Shown: in pieces, positions 15,738-23,440 of the stretch
Position numbering within the stretch: position 1 is the stretch's first letter
How the letters are laid out: every line of letters starts with the position of its first letter
Assembly: GCA_947492385.1 (NCBI GenBank)
Contig: CANLMX010000021.1
Location: forward strand, 1-36,961
From: Planctomycetaceae bacterium
GTDB lineage: Bacteria > Planctomycetota > Phycisphaerae > Phycisphaerales > SM1A02
DNA: 36,961 nt
Reading direction: 5' to 3'
Notes under the pieces: model-generated
Database searches by the model: none
What the model saw: only the letters and a program-made list of their open reading frames with translations
Told to the model about the DNA's origin: nothing
Position numbers and translations under genes: made by a program

Positions 15738-16598
15738 TCAGCGGGTCAGTTCCCCGATCCGCTCCACCAGCCACTGCTCCTCGGCCTCGAGTCGCTGGGA
15801 TAGGGCGGCGTCGAGGTCATCCCGCCCCCGCGCGGCCACGACCTTTGCCATGGCCTCGCGCGCGGCGGGCATGTCCATCCTCGACACCGCGGCGCGGGTG
15901 AGCGGCAACGGGATCGCGGGCGGGGCCTCGGTGCTGGACGTCGCCACGGGTGCCGTGGCCTGGCGCGCGTCGACCGCGGGCGCCCCTGCCGATGCGCCGG
16001 CACGTGCGGCGGGCGCGTCGGTCGACGGCGGCGCCACGCTCATCCCCGGCGGCAGGCTGCCGGGCGTCAGCGGCCGGAAGACCGACTCGCTGGGCATCTG
16101 TCCCACGTCGACGTCGTACTCCTTGCCCTTGTGCTTCACCCGGATCTTCCACGGTGACACCACTTCAAGCAGCGTGACGCCGTCCGTGTCCTGGCCGAGT
16201 GCCAGCGTGCGGCCGCCTTCGAGGAACACGTTCGACCCAAGCATGCCGACCGGCTTCGGCCCCGTGTAGTTCGTGGGCGGCGGCGGTGGCGGCGGCGGTG
16301 GCGGAGGCGGTGGCGGTGGTGGCGGCGGCGGGATCTTCCGCTTCCAGTCGGGCGGTGCGAAGAAGAGCGATCGGCCTTCGAAGCGCCGCGTGTACAGGCC
16401 GTGGACCTGCTCGTGCTGCGCCAGGAGCGGCGTCACGGTGTCGACGTCGCTGGGCGTCGAGGAGGGCAGGAACGCGTCCACGACGAGCGGACCGACGTGC
16501 GAGACGATCACACCCGCCGCGATCGCGCTCGCGGCGAGCGCCGCGACCAGCGTGCCGGACCAGCGGACGCCCGATGGAAGCTGCAGACGCAGGTTCAT
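15738..16598 (-). CDS. gspC: Type II secretion inner-membrane protein, GspC/PilP-like, with 19-proline run
   Basis: A 286-residue protein with one N-terminal membrane segment (about 14-34), a periplasmic linker, a run of 19 prolines (about 90-108), and then a small beta domain (GPKPVGMLGSNVFLEGGRTL and SPWKIRVKHKGKEYDVDVG) that fits the homology region of GspC or the beta domain of PilP. GspC links the inner-membrane platform to the N0 domain of the secretin. The C-terminal third is Ala/Pro-rich followed by a charged helix. The ATG at 16598 overlaps the stop of the preceding gene as ATGA, which decides the start over an ATG ten codons upstream. It stands directly before gspD, as GspC usually does. 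Assignment rests on position and layout more than on motifs. Confidence 0.65.
   Translation of the reverse strand: MNLRLQLPSGVRWSGTLVAALAASAIAAGVIVSHVGPLVVDAFLPSSTPSDVDTVTPLLAQHEQVHGLYTRRFEGRSLFFAPPDWKRKIPPPPPPPPPPPPPPPPPPPTNYTGPKPVGMLGSNVFLEGGRTLALGQDTDGVTLLEVVSPWKIRVKHKGKEYDVDVGQMPSESVFRPLTPGSLPPGMSVAPPSTDAPAARAGASAGAPAVDARQATAPVATSSTEAPPAIPLPLTRAAVSRMDMPAAREAMAKVVAARGRDDLDAALSQRLEAEEQWLVERIGELTR
16275..16331 (-). repeat. Run of 19 proline codons in the GspC-like gene
   Basis: Nineteen successive proline codons, using CCG mostly with CCA, CCT and CCC mixed in. The mixed codons argue that the run is kept by selection or repeated expansion rather than being one recent slippage. Translation through it should need elongation factor P. 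Confidence 0.95.
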
Positions 16599-17248
16599 CG
16601 TTGGCGCCCCCCCGCCGAGAGGGTCCATGCCTCGATCGTGGCCTGCACGGCGATCTTGCGTGATTGCTCGTTGCGGGTGATGCGTAGCGCGCTCACCAGC
16701 TCGATGCCGGGATGCGATTCGAGGTCCGCAACCAAGGCCGGCAGTTCCTCCGCGGTCGTCTCGAAGCGCACTTCGGCCTGGAGCCGATCGATCGCGGGCC
16801 CGAGCACCTGTGCGTCCGGGTCCTTGAGCCGCGATCCCACGCGTGCCTCGTAGCTGTATCCGGAGACCTTGTGCCGCTTCGCCACCTCGTTGATCGATTC
16901 GGCGAGCTGCTCGCGGCCGCGCGCCGCGTCACCCGGCGGCTCGACCGCGCCGAACGTCCCGACCGCGCGCTTGAGGTCGGTGGTCACCGACGAACTCCTC
17001 CGGGCGCCGCGCTGGAGCGCCTGCGCGATCCGGTCGGCCTCGCCCGCCCAATGCCGTGCGGGCGCCCACAGCAGGTCGTCCACCGCGATGAAGCCGAGCA
17101 GCACGGCGACCGCTCCGATCGCCCATCGCTGGCGCGGGGGCAGGGCCGCGAAGCGTGCCCCAAGGTCCGCGGCCTGCTGCCGCACGGAACGGCGGGGCGC
17201 GCTGCGCGCGGCCGATTCGGCCTGGGGTTGTTTCGGCGTGTCGTTCAC
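16595..17248 (-). CDS. gspM: Type II secretion protein GspM/PilO-like
   Basis: A 217-residue bitopic protein. A GTG at 17248 is the start, preceded by a GAGGAA Shine-Dalgarno that overlaps the TGA of gspL; only seven bases separate the two genes. There is a basic cytosolic N-terminus, one membrane segment (about 42-60, AIGAVAVLLGFIAVDDLLW), a coiled region, and a ferredoxin-like domain (SGYSYEARVGSRL, VRFETTAEELPALVADLES, ELVSALRITRNEQSRKIAVQ). The last part fits the PilO/GspM type fold. GspM dimerises with GspL in the inner-membrane platform. Sequence conservation in this family is low, so the call depends on position after gspL and on the topology. Confidence 0.72.
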   Translation of the reverse strand: MNDTPKQPQAESAARSAPRRSVRQQAADLGARFAALPPRQRWAIGAVAVLLGFIAVDDLLWAPARHWAGEADRIAQALQRGARRSSSVTTDLKRAVGTFGAVEPPGDAARGREQLAESINEVAKRHKVSGYSYEARVGSRLKDPDAQVLGPAIDRLQAEVRFETTAEELPALVADLESHPGIELVSALRITRNEQSRKIAVQATIEAWTLSAGGRQR

Positions 17249-17255
17249 GTGTTCC

Positions 17256-19238
17256 TCAGGGGCGCTTGCACCGGTCGAGCAGCAGGTCGAATTCCGACTT
17301 GAGCCGTGCCCGGTCGGCATCGCTCAGGTCTGCGCGAGCGCGGAACTTCGAGATCCGCGTCAAGGCGTCCTGGGCCTCCTGCTTGCTCATGCTGTCGATC
17401 TCGGTGGCACTCATCGGCGGCGGAAGCGGCTCGGGCTCGCTCGATGCGCCGGGATTGCTGCGGGTCGCCAGTCCTCGGCCTGATGACGATGACCCGGACG
17501 CGGCCGCACGCGCACTTCGTGCGTCGCTTCCGCGTGCGGTGCGCGGCTCGGCGTCCTTGCCTGCGTCCGGCGCCTCAGGGACGGGATCGGCGGCGGCCGT
17601 GGCGTCGGCGGCCTCTCGACGCGCAGGCGTGTCCGTCGTCCTCGCGGCGGGGCCGGCCTCGGCGGCGGCCACGGAAGCCGGCTGGTCGGGCCCCGTGCGT
17701 GCCTCGATGCCTGAGGCGACGGGATCAACGTCGTCCGGCGGGGGCCCGTAGCGACGGACTCGCATGGACGTCTTCGCGAAGTCCTGCTCCTCCGGGAATG
17801 CCGCCATCGTCGTCGGACGGATGGCCACGGCGTTCACGGTGAATTCCTGGTAGCCGCGCGCGTCGGGCGCCTCGGAACTGCGGCTGATGGCATCGAACGC
17901 GCCTGATTCGCGCAGGTGGCGCTCGAACTCGATGAGCACCTCCACGCCCTGCCGGTTGCCCGACGGCCGAACCTTCCCGCGCACCGTGACCGCGGGACCG
18001 CGCGCCGCGGCGGCGACGTTGATGAAGTCGATGTCGACTCCGTCGGGGGCGCAGCACGCGAGGTCCGAAAGCACCTTCGTCATCGAGGCTCCCTGCCGGG
18101 ACAGCACGCGATAGAGCGCTTGCCGCTTGCGGTCCGTGTCCTCCGCGGCCTGGTAGGCGACGAGGTCAGGCAGCTTCCACCGGAGCAGGAGCAGTCGCGC
18201 GCCTTCGAGCGCCGGCGGTGCAAGCGCAATGGCCACGACGGCCGCGATCAGGAGGCGTCGCGCGACACCGGGCGCGGCCAGGAGGTTCAGCAGCCGACCC
18301 GCGCGGTCGGGCTTCGCACCCAGGTCGTGCGACTGCATGCGCGTGAGCGTCGCCGCGGGCCCGAACGCCGCCATCGCGGTTCCGGCCGCGATGCCGTGCT
18401 CGCGCCACCAACCGACGGGATCGGCGTTCGAGGTCCCGCTGACGACGGAGGCGAGCCGTTCGACGTCGCCGGGCGACAGTCCCAGGCCGCCGCCGATCGC
18501 GGATTCGGCAACCTGCGTCGCGCGCATGACGGCATTGGCGGCTTCCTGCGGCGGCGTTCCCGCGCTCACGCAGGCCTCGCCGACCGCGCGCGCGACGTCG
18601 CTGCGGTCGATGGGCGAACCCTCGGCGCCGGAGCGGATGCTGCGGGCGAGCAATCCCTTGGACGTCGGCACGCACACCGTCACCGTGCCGGTGGCCGCAT
18701 CGACCGCGACCATCGGGTCGTCGCAGTGCGCGGACAGCGCGGCGAGCGCCGCGACGTCGGGGGCGAACGACACGTCCGCGGATTCCCGCAGCCCGCCGGG
18801 CAGGGGCGACGTCCGGTCGTCCTCGGGCCACTCCGCGACGATGCCGGTCCGCACGCCCTCGCCGCGTTCACGCGCGAGCAGCGCCCAGCCGACGCGCCAG
18901 GGCGGGGTGCGCCCCAGGATGAACGCGTTCGCATTGAGTTCAAGAGCCGACGCGAGGCGATCCTCGGTCGCCGCCGGAAGCTGGACGGACCGCACGACGC
19001 ATCGTCCCGGCTCGATGACGCAGACGGTCCGCGCCGCACGGGAGGACTCGACCCAGGCGGCTGCCCGGGCGTCGCCCCCGTCGAACCGCGCGACCTCGGC
19101 CACCGTGATGCCGCCGTTGGATGCACGAGCCACCAACGCCTCGAATCCCCCGGGGACCGGTCGCATGACCGCCACCGTGCGCGGATCGCGCTGCGGCGAG
19201 GTCTCCGACTTGGCCTTGGTTCGGCGTGGCGTTGCCAT
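17256..19238 (-). CDS. gspL: Type II secretion protein GspL-like (PilM plus PilN domains)
   Basis: A 660-residue protein. Residues about 20-325 form an actin-like cytosolic domain of the PilM/GspL kind (VCVIEPGRCVVRSVQLPAA, PMVAVDAATGTVTVCVP). One membrane segment follows at about 327-352, then a PilN/Fimbrial-assembly domain (about 355-475; VDIDFINVAAAARGPAVTVR, GVEVLIEFERHLRESGAF). A long Ala/Pro/Ser-rich segment and a short helical end (SKQEAQDALTRISKFRARAD) follow. GspL recruits the ATPase GspE to the platform. At 660 residues it is much longer than the usual 400 of GspL; the extra length is the disordered tail. Start ATG lies six bases after the gspK stop. Confidence 0.78.
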   Translation of the reverse strand: MATPRRTKAKSETSPQRDPRTVAVMRPVPGGFEALVARASNGGITVAEVARFDGGDARAAAWVESSRAARTVCVIEPGRCVVRSVQLPAATEDRLASALELNANAFILGRTPPWRVGWALLARERGEGVRTGIVAEWPEDDRTSPLPGGLRESADVSFAPDVAALAALSAHCDDPMVAVDAATGTVTVCVPTSKGLLARSIRSGAEGSPIDRSDVARAVGEACVSAGTPPQEAANAVMRATQVAESAIGGGLGLSPGDVERLASVVSGTSNADPVGWWREHGIAAGTAMAAFGPAATLTRMQSHDLGAKPDRAGRLLNLLAAPGVARRLLIAAVVAIALAPPALEGARLLLLRWKLPDLVAYQAAEDTDRKRQALYRVLSRQGASMTKVLSDLACCAPDGVDIDFINVAAAARGPAVTVRGKVRPSGNRQGVEVLIEFERHLRESGAFDAISRSSEAPDARGYQEFTVNAVAIRPTTMAAFPEEQDFAKTSMRVRRYGPPPDDVDPVASGIEARTGPDQPASVAAAEAGPAARTTDTPARREAADATAAADPVPEAPDAGKDAEPRTARGSDARSARAAASGSSSSGRGLATRSNPGASSEPEPLPPPMSATEIDSMSKQEAQDALTRISKFRARADLSDADRARLKSEFDLLLDRCKRP

Positions 19239-19244
19239 GGTGGC

Positions 19245-20753
19245 TCAGCGTTCCCTGTAGGAGACGATCTTCGCAGGCAGTTCGGAGCGGTCGACGACCG
19301 CCTCGATCTCGACCTCGGTTCCGGTCGTCACGGAGCGGCCGCGGCTCGTCACGGTATACACGCTGCTCGTCACGTCGAATTGCTGCGCAAGCTGCACGAG
19401 CATCCCGGGGTCCAGCCCGGTCATTCCCTGCAGGTCCGCGATGCTGACGATTCCGGTGGGGCTTGCCTTCCTCCGCGCGATGATCGCGTCGGCGACGCGC
19501 GGCTCGAGGTCGAGCACCTCCTTGAGCAGTGCCTCGGGCGCGGTGTTGATGTTGATGCGGCCCGGCACCGGTTCGCTGAAGTTGTCCGAGGACGTCTCGC
19601 GAAGCACGGCCCGCAGCTGCGATGGGTCGAGGTCGCGCACGGCGCTGCCGCCCGAGGCACCGGCGCCGGTGGCGGACCGGCCGCCGCTCGAACGCCCGCT
19701 CGTGCCGCCGCCGTTTGCCGGGGTGCCGCCGCCGGTCTTCGGGTCGCCCGAGCCGCGCCCGCCGCCCATCGTGCCGCCGCCGGTCGCGCCGCCCGCGGGC
19801 GGCGCCGCGCCGCGCCCGCCCGTGCTGCCCGTGCGCCCGGCGCCGCCCGTGCGCGGATTCGCGTTGGAACCGGACGCCGAGAGCTGGCTGAGTGGCGTGA
19901 TCAGGAGCGTCTCCGCGCGGGCATTGCCCTGTGCGGCCCATCCTGCGAGCGCCTTGGCCTGCGACTCGTCGACCCCGGTGGTCTTCATCAGGGTCTCGGA
20001 ATCCGCGCCCTGCAGCGCAAACTTCTCGTTGCCGCTCGTGGAGAGCCGCGACTGCCGCGACACGGCGGTGAGGTACTGCGACCAGCCCGCATCGAGCTTG
20101 CCGTCGGGCTTGTCATCGGGGGACGACCGCGGTCCGTCGTCCTCGTTCGGATCAAGCCTGCCGTTCAGATTCCAGTCCTCGCCACGGACGTACTTCGGCC
20201 AGGCGCCCGCCACCAGCTCGAGTTCGGCGATGCTCTTGAACGGCCCATTGCGCGGCTCGTATCCCATGCCGCGGTTCCCGTAGTAGTCGCCCTCGGCGCC
20301 GAGGCCCTCGACGTCGTCGTTGGCGTCGCGCCAGTCGACGATCGCGTCCACGACGTCGGGGGTCATGTTCGGGATGTTGGCCAGCTGCAGCTTCGTCGCG
20401 GTGTTGACGTTGAGCTTCGCGCCCTCGTCACGCGGTCCCGCCCACTCGACGCCGTCGAGGAAATGGCTGATGGACCAGGTGCCGGTGCCTGCGTCGCCGA
20501 GGGCGTGCTCCTCCATGTCGCGGACCACGGCCATCGGGTCGTCCGCGTCGGGGTTCTGCAGGTGGAACTCCATGATCGCGATCATCTGCTCGATTCCGGC
20601 GCGCGCGGCCCACCGTGCCTCGACGCGCGCGAGCGACTCGCGCCCGACGACCGCCTGCCGGAAGGAGACGATCTGCGTCGCGGCGACGAGCACGGCGCCG
20701 ATGGCGACCGCCCAGATCACGACGACCACGACGCTCGCGCGGTGCATCCTCAT
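19245..20753 (-). CDS. gspK: Minor pseudopilin GspK with two helix-hairpin-helix regions
   Basis: GspK caps the pseudopilus tip. The 502 residues begin with a short basic stretch and a hydrophobic helix (HRASVVVVVIWAVAIGAVL). The hallmark KLNVNTATKLQLANIPNMTP follows at about 112, and a second copy-like segment RININTAPEALLKEVLDLEP lies near 430, both helix-hairpin-helix in type. Between them are YEPRNGPFKSIAELELVAGA, typical of GspK, a dockerin-like or calcium-type LNGRLDPNEDDG, and a Gly/Thr-rich low-complexity stretch of about 80 residues (roughly 315-390). The classical Gly before the cleavage site is replaced by Ala (HRA|S). The start overlaps the gspJ stop as ATGA. Confidence 0.88.
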   Translation of the reverse strand: MRMHRASVVVVVIWAVAIGAVLVAATQIVSFRQAVVGRESLARVEARWAARAGIEQMIAIMEFHLQNPDADDPMAVVRDMEEHALGDAGTGTWSISHFLDGVEWAGPRDEGAKLNVNTATKLQLANIPNMTPDVVDAIVDWRDANDDVEGLGAEGDYYGNRGMGYEPRNGPFKSIAELELVAGAWPKYVRGEDWNLNGRLDPNEDDGPRSSPDDKPDGKLDAGWSQYLTAVSRQSRLSTSGNEKFALQGADSETLMKTTGVDESQAKALAGWAAQGNARAETLLITPLSQLSASGSNANPRTGGAGRTGSTGGRGAAPPAGGATGGGTMGGGRGSGDPKTGGGTPANGGGTSGRSSGGRSATGAGASGGSAVRDLDPSQLRAVLRETSSDNFSEPVPGRININTAPEALLKEVLDLEPRVADAIIARRKASPTGIVSIADLQGMTGLDPGMLVQLAQQFDVTSSVYTVTSRGRSVTTGTEVEIEAVVDRSELPAKIVSYRER

Positions 20754-21799
20754 CGTCCGCCTCCGCCGCGCATGCCGCCGCCCCCGCCACCGCCGCCACG
20801 CAGTCCCCCGCCGCCGGACCCACGACCGCCGCCGGCCGGCCCGCGTCCGCCTCCTCCGCCTCCCGGTCCGCGACCTCCGCCCGTCAAGCCACCTCCCGCA
20901 CCCGGCCCGCGTCCTCCCCCGCCGCCCATCCCGCCGGTCGCGATTCCATTGCCACCGCCGGCGGCCGCGCCACCACCGCCGCCGCCGGCCACGCCACCGC
21001 CGCCGGCCACGCCGCCACCAACCGCGCCACCGCCTGCAAGACCGCCGTCCGTGCCCGGTGCACCAGCCCCGGTTCCGCCGGACTCATCGGGAGGCGGTTC
21101 CTCGGGCAATGGCTGCACCACGCGGTCGATCGCCACCATCGTCGTGAGCGTCACTTCGGTCGCGTCGCGATCGGGATCCGCGCCCACCGGCGTCCCCACG
21201 GCCTTGACCGAGATCCGCACGCGTTCGGGGATCCCGTCGACGTCCGAGTCCCATTCGTCGCGCCATGCGGCGCCGTTCGCGGACGCCTCCACGAGCATCC
21301 CGACCACCCCGTCCGCCACAGGCTCGGCCATGCCGCCGCCGTCCGGCGTCCGGTCGGGCACGGGGTCGCGCCGGCACCACAGCGCCGACCCGAGGTCGTC
21401 GTCCTCGATGCGGAAGTGCGTCTCGTACTCGCGTCCCTCGCCCTGGTACTCGATCGGTTCGATGGAGCGCAGCGACTCGCTGAAGATGAGGAGGTCGCTG
21501 CGCACGTTGTTGCCCGTGCGCAGCCCGGGCTCGTCGGTGGAGAGCAGGAAGCGCGTCACGAAGAGGTCGTCGGAACGGATGGTCGCCGCGACGTCACGGC
21601 GAAGCCGCTCGAGCGCGGTGGTCGCGCGCTGGAACGCCTCGGCGCGCTCGGTCGCGATGCGCCGCGTCCGTCCCAGCTGCGACAACGAGAACGTCACCGC
21701 ACCGAGCACGAGCGCGGCCACCGTGCCGGCGACGACCAGCTCGATCAGCGTGAAGCCGCGGCGCGCGCGGCCCGTGGCGGCGTGCTCACTCCTCTTCAT
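20750..21799 (-). CDS. gspJ: Minor pseudopilin GspJ with long glycine-rich tail
   Basis: The 349-residue protein has a standard prepilin leader RRG|FTLIELVVAG, so it is cleaved and methylated by a prepilin peptidase, then a GspJ-like body (ALERLRRDVAATIRSDDLFV; SLRSIEPIEYQGEGREYETH). GspJ sits at the pseudopilus tip with GspI and GspK. From about residue 235 on, some 115 residues are nearly all Gly with Ala, Arg and Pro (GGGGGRGPGAGGG and similar), which is not part of normal GspJ. The ATG at 21799 was chosen as the start of the leader; it lies 14 bases inside the end of gspI. The upstream AAGAGGAG belongs to both reading frames. Confidence 0.85.
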   Translation of the reverse strand: MKRSEHAATGRARRGFTLIELVVAGTVAALVLGAVTFSLSQLGRTRRIATERAEAFQRATTALERLRRDVAATIRSDDLFVTRFLLSTDEPGLRTGNNVRSDLLIFSESLRSIEPIEYQGEGREYETHFRIEDDDLGSALWCRRDPVPDRTPDGGGMAEPVADGVVGMLVEASANGAAWRDEWDSDVDGIPERVRISVKAVGTPVGADPDRDATEVTLTTMVAIDRVVQPLPEEPPPDESGGTGAGAPGTDGGLAGGGAVGGGVAGGGGVAGGGGGGAAAGGGNGIATGGMGGGGGRGPGAGGGLTGGGRGPGGGGGGRGPAGGGRGSGGGGLRGGGGGGGGMRGGGGR

Positions 21800-22253
21800 A
21801 GCGCGACTGCCTGTCGAACGGGACTTCCGGCGCACGCTGCACCTCGGGCGCGCCGTCGGGGCGCGGGGCGATGAGGGTCTCGATGCGGTACTCGCCACCG
21901 TTGGGGTCGCGCACGGTGGCGGCCACCTTGTACGGATCGCCCAGGCCCTGTGCGTCGATGTCCAGGGTCCAGCCCCATGCGTCGAACGGCGGATCGAAGG
22001 CGCCCTCGGGCGTGCGCGTGGTCTCCCACTCGACGACGCCGGTCGCGAGCACGTCCGAGAGCAGCCCGTCGAGCAGCGTGGCGGCGACGGTCTCGCGCTC
22101 GGCCCGCTGCTGCATCGCAAGCGAACGTTCGGCGATCGACACCACGGTGGCGAGCCCGATGGCGAGGATCATGCCGCCGATGATGACGTCGACGAGCGCC
22201 CATCCGCCGCGCGCACGCATGCGCGCCGATGCCCGTGCCCGCGTCATCACCAT
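21786..22253 (-). CDS. gspI: Minor pseudopilin GspI-like, atypical cleavage site
   Basis: A 155-residue pseudopilin. After a basic leader comes GG|WALVDVIIGGMILAIGLAT: the Gly before cleavage is present, but position +1 is Trp instead of Phe/Met, and position +5 is Asp instead of Glu. The hydrophobic helix and the later AERETVAATLLDGLLSDVLA (compare GspI AxxxA..L) fit GspI, as does the position between gspH and gspJ. GspI nucleates the tip complex with J and K. The start is ATG 22253 or the in-frame ATG at 22247, both overlapping the gspH stop; the first is given here. Confidence 0.75.
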   Translation of the reverse strand: MVMTRARASARMRARGGWALVDVIIGGMILAIGLATVVSIAERSLAMQQRAERETVAATLLDGLLSDVLATGVVEWETTRTPEGAFDPPFDAWGWTLDIDAQGLGDPYKVAATVRDPNGGEYRIETLIAPRPDGAPEVQRAPEVPFDRQSRYEEE

Positions 22254-22846
22254 GGTTCGTCGGACCGTCCCTGGCGGTTGAGGTCGATCGGGAAGCGGGC
22301 GATCGGTGCGGGCTTGTCGGCGTCGACGCGCACCACCGCAGGAGAGCCGCTGGGGAGCGTCACCGTCGAATCAATGCCGTGCCCCACCAGCCGGAACTCC
22401 ACCTGCGGGCGCTCGCCGCCGGGAACGCTGGCGATGATCCACTCCGAGGGGTCCATTGCATCGTCGTCGACCTCGACGTTGACGAGCTCGAGCCCGTCCA
22501 CCAGGGCGACCGGAGCCGCGAACCGGTCCGCGCGCCAGTCGGGCGGCCCCCCCGCATCGCCCATCGAGTCCTTGACGAGCAGGTGGATGCGCCCGTCGGC
22601 GGGGTCGCGCCACAGCGCCACCTGCTGCGAGCCCAGCGACTCGCGGAAGGCGAACATCCGGAGGAGTTCCGCCACGCGCTCGACCGAGTTGTCCGCGTCC
22701 TGGCGGGCCGTGCCGCTGAACTTGGGCACGATCGCCACCGCGGCGATCGCGAGGATCACCACCACGACGATCAGCTCGACCATCGTGAACGCCCGCCGCG
22801 TGGCGGCGGGGTCGTTCGCGGGGCTGGCGGTCGGCGCGGCAGGCAT
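22247..22846 (-). CDS. gspH: Minor pseudopilin GspH-like
   Basis: A 199-residue pseudopilin with leader RRA|FTMVELIVVVVILAIAAV, in which Ala replaces the usual Gly before the cleavage site while Glu at +5 is kept. The body (VERVAELLRMFAFRESLGSQ, RIHLLVKDSMGD, SPAVVRVDADKPAPIARFPI) has the length and beta-rich look of GspH, and the gene is between gspG and gspI. GspH joins the major pseudopilus to the tip. The start ATG is six bases after the gspG stop, with no clear Shine-Dalgarno, so coupling is likely. Confidence 0.8.
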   Translation of the reverse strand: MPAAPTASPANDPAATRRAFTMVELIVVVVILAIAAVAIVPKFSGTARQDADNSVERVAELLRMFAFRESLGSQQVALWRDPADGRIHLLVKDSMGDAGGPPDWRADRFAAPVALVDGLELVNVEVDDDAMDPSEWIIASVPGGERPQVEFRLVGHGIDSTVTLPSGSPAVVRVDADKPAPIARFPIDLNRQGRSDEPW

Positions 22847-22852
22847 GGGGCG

Positions 22853-23284
22853 TCAGCCAGTGCGCTTGTCGCCGGCCACGACGTCGGCGTTCTCGCCCTC
22901 GCCGCCGGCCTGGCCGTCGGCGCCGTAGCTGAACACGTCGAAGTCGAGGTTCACTTCGCCGGGGATGCGGATCTGGTACTGGTTGCCCCACGGGTCGACG
23001 ATCTGATTCGCGTTGAGGAGCGCCGTGTCTCCCTCGGTGAGCTCGATGAGCTCGAAGTCCGGCGGGAGGGTGCTGATCCCCTTGGCGGTCATGTGCATGC
23101 GCACCTGGTTCGCGATGGTCTCGGCGTCGGCGCGGGCCGTCTTGGCCTTGGTGAACCCGATCCACTGGGTGACGCGGGGGACCACCAGCGCGGCCAGGAT
23201 GGCCATGATGGTGACGGCGACGATGAGCTCGACGAGCGAGAAGGCGCGTCGGGCGGAACGGGCGATGCGGTGGCGGTGCTTCAT
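22853..23284 (-). CDS. gspG: Major pseudopilin GspG
   Basis: GspG polymerises into the pseudopilus that pushes substrates through the secretin. The 143-residue product has leader RRA|FSLVELIVAVTIMAILAAL, again with Ala instead of Gly before the cleavage site, then the GspG helix, and the diagnostic end DPWGNQYQIRIPGEVNLDFD followed by FSYGADGQAGGEGENADV, which forms the calcium-binding loop of GspG. The ATG at 23284 (MKHRHRIAR) gives a normal short leader; the frame is open 20 codons further up. 156 bases separate it from gspF, the larger of the gaps in this part of the operon, so a separate promoter for the major pilin is possible but not seen. Confidence 0.92.
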   Translation of the reverse strand: MKHRHRIARSARRAFSLVELIVAVTIMAILAALVVPRVTQWIGFTKAKTARADAETIANQVRMHMTAKGISTLPPDFELIELTEGDTALLNANQIVDPWGNQYQIRIPGEVNLDFDVFSYGADGQAGGEGENADVVAGDKRTG

Positions 23285-23440
23285 GTGGAGTTGGGTGTTC
23301 GGGATTCCGGATGGCGGCGGATTCGAACCGGCGCGCAGGTTCAACGTGTTCTACGGTCGAACGCCGATCCGGTGCCGGGATGTCATCGGCTGGCGGGGAT
23401 CGTTCCGAGAAGTCCGGTAATCAATTCACGTACCGTGCGC

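Noticed and set aside
23319-23331. A tRNA-like T-loop string (GGTTCGAATCC type, minus strand) in the gap between gspG and gspF
   Set aside because: The T stem pairs only partly, and no matching acceptor or anticodon arm is found within tRNA distance. It is probably chance.
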